DNA of 7,272 nt from ANME-2 cluster archaeon (GTDB lineage Archaea; Halobacteriota; Methanosarcinia; Methanosarcinales; Methanocomedenaceae): positions 1 to 7,272 of the forward strand of contig JAKRWB010000414.1 in assembly GCA_022353185.1 (NCBI GenBank), in the 5' to 3' direction. Shown one piece after another: positions 4,614 through 7,272 of this stretch. The notes beneath the pieces are model-generated. The model did no database searches. It worked only from the letters and a program-made list of their open reading frames with translations, and was not told the DNA's origin. A program made the translations under genes and the position numbers. Position 1 is the first letter of the stretch, and every line of letters begins with the position of its first letter.

Positions 4614-6275
4614 ATGGATAAAGCACCTTTTGATTACGAAGAAGAGAGAAAGACGTTCAAATGGGATATTCCCAAAGATTACAATTTTATTGATACCATC
4701 AGGAATTGGGCAAAAGACAGCACGAAGTTGATGGCAATTACCGAGCATCCGGATGGGCATGTTGATAAAGCAGGATACAGGGAAGTGTGGGACAATGCTA
4801 TGAGGTTCGGGAATGTCCTGAGGGATTCCGGTATCATAAAAGGTGACAGGGTTATGGTATTACTTCCCAGGGGAACAGACGTTTATACTGTAAGTATTGG
4901 CATTTGGGCAATTGGCGGCGTGGTCGTTCCCTGTACGGTAATGCTTAGGAGGGCAGATATTGAATACAGGATACTGGATGCCGGTGCCAGGGCCTTGATC
5001 ACGAGCGATCCGGTAGTTGCCGATGAGGTTGATGCAATAAGAGATAAGATCTCAATTGACAGCCTGTTTTTTTCAGGTGAAAGGAAAGGATGGACAGATT
5101 TCAGGCAGGAGATCAATAAGGCATCAGGAGATTTAAGGCTTGAAAAACTTACAAGTTCCGATGCCCTGACCATCAATTACACTTCAGGAACCACAGGTGC
5201 ACCCAAAGGTGTGTTACACACTCATTCATTAATGTATTGTTTTGACAGGCTGAACAGGTATTACTGGTGGGATACGCAGCCGGACGAGCTATGCTGGGCA
5301 ACTACAGAACCCGGGTGGGCCAAATGGTACTGGGCACCCTTCGGGGCTATTGTAAACGGGGGTGCTGTGAACTTCCACTACTCTGGCAGGTTCGGACCTG
5401 AAAAATGGTTCGAGCTGCTTGAAAAATGGAAGATAAACAAGGCGTGTATGACCCCCACGGAACTTAGGTCAATGGCGACAATTGATGATGCGGATAAGCG
5501 ATATAACCTGGATAACCTGAAGGTCATCCTGACTGCGGGGGAGCCCTGCACACCTGGCATTGTCAGGTTCATTGATGATAAGTTCGGGATACCTGTGAGG
5601 GAAGGGTACGGGCAGACCGAGACCTGTGCTATTGCGTGCAATATACCTGGCATGGAGGTCAGGCCGGGGTCGATGGGTAAGTTCACTCCCGGGGTTGAGG
5701 GGGCTATTGTGGACCCTGAGACTGGAGAACGGCTGCCGATAGGAGTGCGGGGGGTCATTGCTGTTGTACGGGACCATCCGATGCTGTTTAAGGGTTATCA
5801 CAAAAAGGAGGAAAAAACTGCGGAGTGTTTTGTGAGCGACTGGTATCTGACTGGCGATCTGGCAAATATGGATGAGGACGGGTATATCTGGTTTGATTCA
5901 CGGGCGGATGATGTGTGTATCAGTTCCGGGTACAGGATCGGGCCGTTTGAGGTTGAGAGTGTGGTTGATTCCCATGAGGCTGTGCTTGAGAGTGCGATGA
6001 TCCCGAGCCCGGACCTTTTGAGGGGGGAGGTTGTTAAGGTGTTTGTTGTGCTGAAGGAGGGATATGCGCCGTCGGAGGAGCTTATGGTGGATATCCAGCA
6101 GTATGTCAAGCAGGTGGCTGCTCCGTATAAGTATCCGAGGGAGATTGAATTTGTTGAGGAGTTGCCTAAGACTATCAGTGGTAAGATCAAGCGAAAGGAA
6201 CTGAGGGTGAAGGAGTTTGAGGAGAAGAAGGGTGTGATTGAAGAGCTAAAGGAGAAGGGGTTGTGGTTTAGGTAA
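4614..6275 (+). CDS. AMP-forming acyl-CoA synthetase (medium-chain/MACS-like)
   Basis: This 553-residue ANL-superfamily enzyme activates a carboxylic acid with ATP to an acyl-adenylate and then to acyl-CoA. Motifs in order: P-loop YTSGTTGAPKG at 189-199; GYGQTE at 331-336; YLTGD at 411-415, with D415 binding the ATP ribose; the hinge region R430-ADDVCISSGYRIGPFEVE; and the catalytic lysine K524 in PKTISGKIKRKELR. All are intact. Length and the TTEPGWAKWYWAPFG region (230-244) fit medium-chain or acetate/branched-acid enzymes better than classical acetyl-CoA synthetase (about 650 residues). The exact acid cannot be read from sequence. GGGAG eight bases before the ATG supports the start. An out-of-frame ATG at 4609 lies between them. 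It is divergent from the aldolase operon. The last third changes codon use: glutamate there is mostly GAG, while early in the gene GAA and GAG are mixed, and the sense strand becomes strongly G-rich. Confidence 0.92.
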   Translation: MDKAPFDYEEERKTFKWDIPKDYNFIDTIRNWAKDSTKLMAITEHPDGHVDKAGYREVWDNAMRFGNVLRDSGIIKGDRVMVLLPRGTDVYTVSIGIWAIGGVVVPCTVMLRRADIEYRILDAGARALITSDPVVADEVDAIRDKISIDSLFFSGERKGWTDFRQEINKASGDLRLEKLTSSDALTINYTSGTTGAPKGVLHTHSLMYCFDRLNRYYWWDTQPDELCWATTEPGWAKWYWAPFGAIVNGGAVNFHYSGRFGPEKWFELLEKWKINKACMTPTELRSMATIDDADKRYNLDNLKVILTAGEPCTPGIVRFIDDKFGIPVREGYGQTETCAIACNIPGMEVRPGSMGKFTPGVEGAIVDPETGERLPIGVRGVIAVVRDHPMLFKGYHKKEEKTAECFVSDWYLTGDLANMDEDGYIWFDSRADDVCISSGYRIGPFEVESVVDSHEAVLESAMIPSPDLLRGEVVKVFVVLKEGYAPSEELMVDIQQYVKQVAAPYKYPREIEFVEELPKTISGKIKRKELRVKEFEEKKGVIEELKEKGLWFR

Positions 6276-6287
6276 GGGGGGGAGGGG
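6257..6287 (+). other. G-tract cluster over the synthetase stop codon
   Basis: Plus-strand G-runs occur at 6257-6260, 6276-6282 (seven G, immediately after the TAA) and 6284-6287. The seven-G run can supply two tracts, so a four-tract quadruplex is possible in DNA or in the mRNA 3' end, though one loop is long. The seven-G run is also a place where read errors could occur. Confidence 0.4.
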
Positions 6288-6300
6288 TTTGATATTTTTA

Positions 6301-6348
6301 AATCAAGTGGTTTTGATTCGTCACTATACCCCGGAATTAATTTCCGGG
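6301..6348 (+). terminator. Tandem hairpins downstream of the acyl-CoA synthetase
   Basis: AATCAA (6301-6306) pairs with TTGATT (6313-6318) around a six-base loop. A GC-rich hairpin follows: CCCGGAA (6330-6336) with TTCCGGG (6342-6348) and a five-base loop. They begin 25 bases after the stop codon. No long T-run follows the second, so it may end or stabilise the transcript rather than act as a classical terminator. Confidence 0.45.
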
Positions 6349-6469
6349 CCTGTAAATAATACTCTACACCCTGTTTTTTCATCTTGTCCGTCTGAAACAT
6401 TATACTCCACACATCCACCTATATCCACATCCTATAAAAATCAACCCATTCCACACATCATCTAAAAAA

Positions 6470-6497
6470 CCCCTAACCCCTGCCCGCCCCTGACCCC
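6470..6497 (-). other. G-quadruplex-capable tract on the minus strand
   Basis: Plus-strand C-runs at 6470-6473, 6477-6480, 6483-6485, 6487-6490 and 6494-6497 give five G-runs on the minus strand separated by loops of only one to three bases. This meets the usual G3+N1-7 quadruplex pattern with one tract to spare. Confidence 0.6.
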
Positions 6498-6650
6498 AAA
6501 AATAAATCCGGCGGCGGCAAGGGACCCCTGGGCAGACCCGACTTTTACTCAAAAGACCCGGAGCTCGTCAAACAACTGCAAAAGATGCAGCTAACACCGG
6601 GCTGCGACCCGGGCAAATACGGCTCGGATAAGGACGGAGTGGACACGTAA
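6477..6650 (+). pseudogene. Orphan coding-like C-terminal tail
   Basis: After an in-frame TAA at 6474-6476 the frame is open for 57 codons to TAA 6648-6650. There is no ATG, GTG or TTG near its beginning; the first ATG is at 6585. Codon choice is ordered (GGC, CTC, GTC, AAG) and the residues read as a plausible soluble protein end: a glycine-rich SGGGKGPLGRPDFYS stretch, a charged helix around DPELVKQLQKMQ, then a polar GKYGSDKDGVDT end. I recognise no family. It could be the surviving 3' end of a deleted gene. A chance open frame in a GC-rich patch is the alternative. No ribosome site is seen. Confidence 0.3.
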
Positions 6651-6725
6651 TTCATCGTCAGAAAAGCGTGGGTGCATAAATTATAATCTTTGTGCTTTAT
6701 ACACTTTGATCGCTCTTCTGAAGAA

Positions 6726-6839
6726 TTAAACTGGCTCTTTTGTGACCTTTGGATTCTGCATATTTTCCTCAAACTCGCGCACGTCTTCTGGGTCGTCTAT
6801 GAGTAAACCAAGTCGTATCGGTTTAGCTATGTTGTTCAT
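6726..6839 (-). CDS. Small 37-codon protein or truncated antitoxin-like gene
   Basis: The frame ATG 6839 to TAA 6726 encodes 37 residues with a compact N-terminal motif, AKPIRLGLLIDDPEDVREFEE, ending NPKVTKEPV. From memory, small archaeal proteins beginning K-P-I-R-L-G-L and continuing with an acidic E/D-D-A segment and a 'NP-x-x-T' stretch are longer than this (often with a further helix), and some sit near toxin genes. If so, this copy is cut short. The ribosome site is odd: AAAAGGAG touches the ATG with no spacer. An in-frame TAA eight bases before the ATG excludes a longer start. A paired leader structure lies just upstream, and hicA ends 125 bases further upstream on the same strand. The family link is tentative. 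Confidence 0.45.
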   Translation of the reverse strand: MNNIAKPIRLGLLIDDPEDVREFEENMQNPKVTKEPV

Positions 6840-6847
6840 CTCCTTTT

Positions 6848-6886
6848 ATGCCGGATTGGAAATCCGGGGCATCCCGGGACAGATGC
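6848..6886 (-). promoter_or_regulatory. Double-hairpin leader before the 37-codon frame
   Basis: On the minus strand GCATC/GATGC (ends at 6886-6882 and 6873-6869) brackets a palindromic TCCCGGGA. It is followed by CCGGATT/AATCCGG (6851-6857 with 6861-6867) around a three-base loop, extendable to ATGCC/GGCAT with a two-base bulge. The second hairpin ends just before AAAAGGAG. The two structures share bases and may be alternatives. Confidence 0.45.
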
Positions 6887-6964
6887 TCATGGTTTAGACT
6901 TCTAATCAATTTTTCGGGCTTTTGCTTTTTTTTTCAGGCGACTGCTTTTCTTCAAAAACAGTTT
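6887..6964. other. AT-rich spacer downstream of hicA
   Basis: It contains a T9 run (about 6927-6935, plus strand) and a short AAAAAC/GTTTTT symmetric sequence at its right end, near the hicA stop. It reads as A-runs on the hicA strand, so it is not a classical terminator for hicA. No gene is seen. Confidence 0.4.
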
Positions 6965-7213
6965 TTATTTATTTCCTCTATATTTTGAATACAGTTCAAT
7001 AAATTCCTCTAAACTAATTTCCAGGTCGTCTCGTATTATCTTGCGTAAAAGCCCTTTAGGGATGTCCTTATTTCCATGCACAGGAACACTGGTCGCCCTT
7101 CCGTCTTCTGATTTCAATCTTGAATGAGAACCTTTAGTTCTGGTAACTTGATAGCCTAAATATTCTAAGAACTTTATAAATTCTTTGCCTTTGAATACAG
7201 GAAGTTTAGGCAT
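6965..7213 (-). CDS. hicA: HicA-type mRNA interferase toxin
   Basis: Starting at ATG 7213 the product has 82 residues (85 if the upstream TTG at 7222 is used). It matches the HicA/YcfA double-stranded-RNA-binding-like fold: helix KGKEFIKFLEYLGY, then the strand TRTKGSHSRLK with the conserved catalytic histidine of GSH, then the VPVHGN strand and the IPKGLLRKIIRDDLEIS helix where most families read K-G-T/L-L-R-x-I. The toxin cleaves mRNA and is held inactive by HicB. Its length is normal for the family and all key residues are present. ATG 7213 overlaps the end of the upstream hicB-like frame by eight bases (ATGCCTAA), which implies coupled translation and supports this start over TTG 7222. 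The C-terminal extension (EEFIELYSKYRGNK) is slightly long. Confidence 0.88.
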   Translation of the reverse strand: MPKLPVFKGKEFIKFLEYLGYQVTRTKGSHSRLKSEDGRATSVPVHGNKDIPKGLLRKIIRDDLEISLEEFIELYSKYRGNK

Positions 7214-7272
7214 TCTGAGCAACTTCCATTTCTCTAAACCCTATGAATTTATTTAGCTCTTCGACCTTGGTC
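7206..7272 (-). CDS. hicB: HicB-like antitoxin, C-terminal end (cut by window edge)
   Basis: A minus-strand frame enters from the window edge and ends at TAA 7208-7206, giving 21 residues (TKVEELNKFIGFREMEVAQN plus a final A). Its stop overlaps the start of hicA, the standard antitoxin-before-toxin layout of many HicB-HicA pairs. The piece is too short to show the HicB domain itself, so the name rests on position and on the E-x-x-L-N-K-type tail. HicB proteins bind and block HicA and often repress their own promoter. Confidence 0.6.
   Translation of the reverse strand, partial: TKVEELNKFIGFREMEVAQNA

Larger units (their letters stand above)
6276..6725. other. 450-base region without an intact gene
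   Basis: It contains, in order, the G-tract at the synthetase stop, two hairpins (6301-6348), a C-rich quadruplex-capable block (6470-6497) and an orphan open tail (6477-6650, +). A minus-strand frame from 6418 to about 6285 looks coding-like and is discussed as a possible remnant. From 6651 to 6725 I see nothing. Confidence 0.5.

Noticed and set aside
5798..6275. Minus-strand open frame of 206 codons overlapping the acyl-CoA synthetase
   Set aside because: Within the synthetase it is a serine-rich antisense shadow of a gene with intact motifs. Only the part beyond 6276 was kept, as a tentative remnant.
6545..6772. Minus-strand 75-codon frame
   Set aside because: It overlaps both the orphan tail and the 37-codon frame, has no ribosome site and no recognisable motif.
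6870..6945. tRNA-like stretch with an ACTTCTAAT segment resembling an Arg-UCU anticodon loop
   Set aside because: The anticodon stem pairs at only three of five positions, there is no complete D arm or T arm (no TTCGA-type loop), and no acceptor stem can be closed. Chance similarity or a very decayed fragment.
7214..7222. TTG start at 7222 for hicA (three extra residues)
   Set aside because: ATG 7213 overlaps the hicB stop and matches the usual coupled layout; TTG has no better ribosome site.
1..7272. CRISPR array, transposase or insertion sequence ends
   Set aside because: No regularly spaced repeats, no transposase-like reading frame and no flanking inverted repeats were found by eye.

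Overview
The window looks archaeal, most likely from a cytochrome-rich euryarchaeon of the Methanosarcinales (an ANME-2 or Methanoperedens-like lineage is a fair guess, not proven). The support is a multiheme c-type cytochrome tail, the tail of a group II chaperonin (thermosome), TATA-like upstream elements, an archaeal-type LsrF-like aldolase without the N-terminal extension of the bacterial enzyme, and an AMP-forming acyl-CoA synthetase. Coding is moderately dense on both strands. No rRNA, no intact tRNA, no CRISPR array and no transposase were seen.

Layout. Positions 1-369 (+) are the C-terminal end of a multiheme cytochrome c. Positions 370-734 hold no intact gene, but a clear thermosome C-terminal remnant lies at 413-565 (-) with a hairpin just beyond its stop. 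A four-helix membrane protein follows (735-1118, -), then a divergent promoter region with a hairpin, and a YkgJ-type CxxCxxCC metal-binding protein (1336-2046, +). A two-helix membrane protein (2057-2353, -) converges on it.

The centre is a three-gene operon on the minus strand, read from 4482 down to 2450: LsrF-like class I aldolase, zinc-dependent medium-chain dehydrogenase, and a 64-residue protein with four cysteines. The gaps are 11 and 15 bases, and each downstream Shine-Dalgarno overlaps or abuts the preceding stop codon, so the three products are probably made together and may act on one carbohydrate- or polyol-like substrate. A divergent control region (4483-4613), with a tandem 8-bp repeat and an inverted repeat over the aldolase Shine-Dalgarno, separates it from a 553-residue acyl-CoA synthetase (4614-6275, +).

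Positions 6276-6964 are a gene-poor scar. They contain opposite-strand G-quadruplex-capable tracts, hairpins, an orphan coding-like tail (6477-6650, +), a possible aminotransferase N-terminus remnant (-), and a 37-codon frame (6726-6839, -) behind a structured leader. The right edge is a HicBA-type toxin-antitoxin pair (-): hicA complete and the end of hicB cut by the window edge.

The strongest points for a second look are the aldolase/dehydrogenase/Cys-protein operon and its control region, the chaperonin remnant, the mirror-image G-tracts where GC skew flips, and the structured leader between hicA and the 37-codon frame. I did not find convincing evidence of a wholly new system. All family assignments come from reading motifs by eye.
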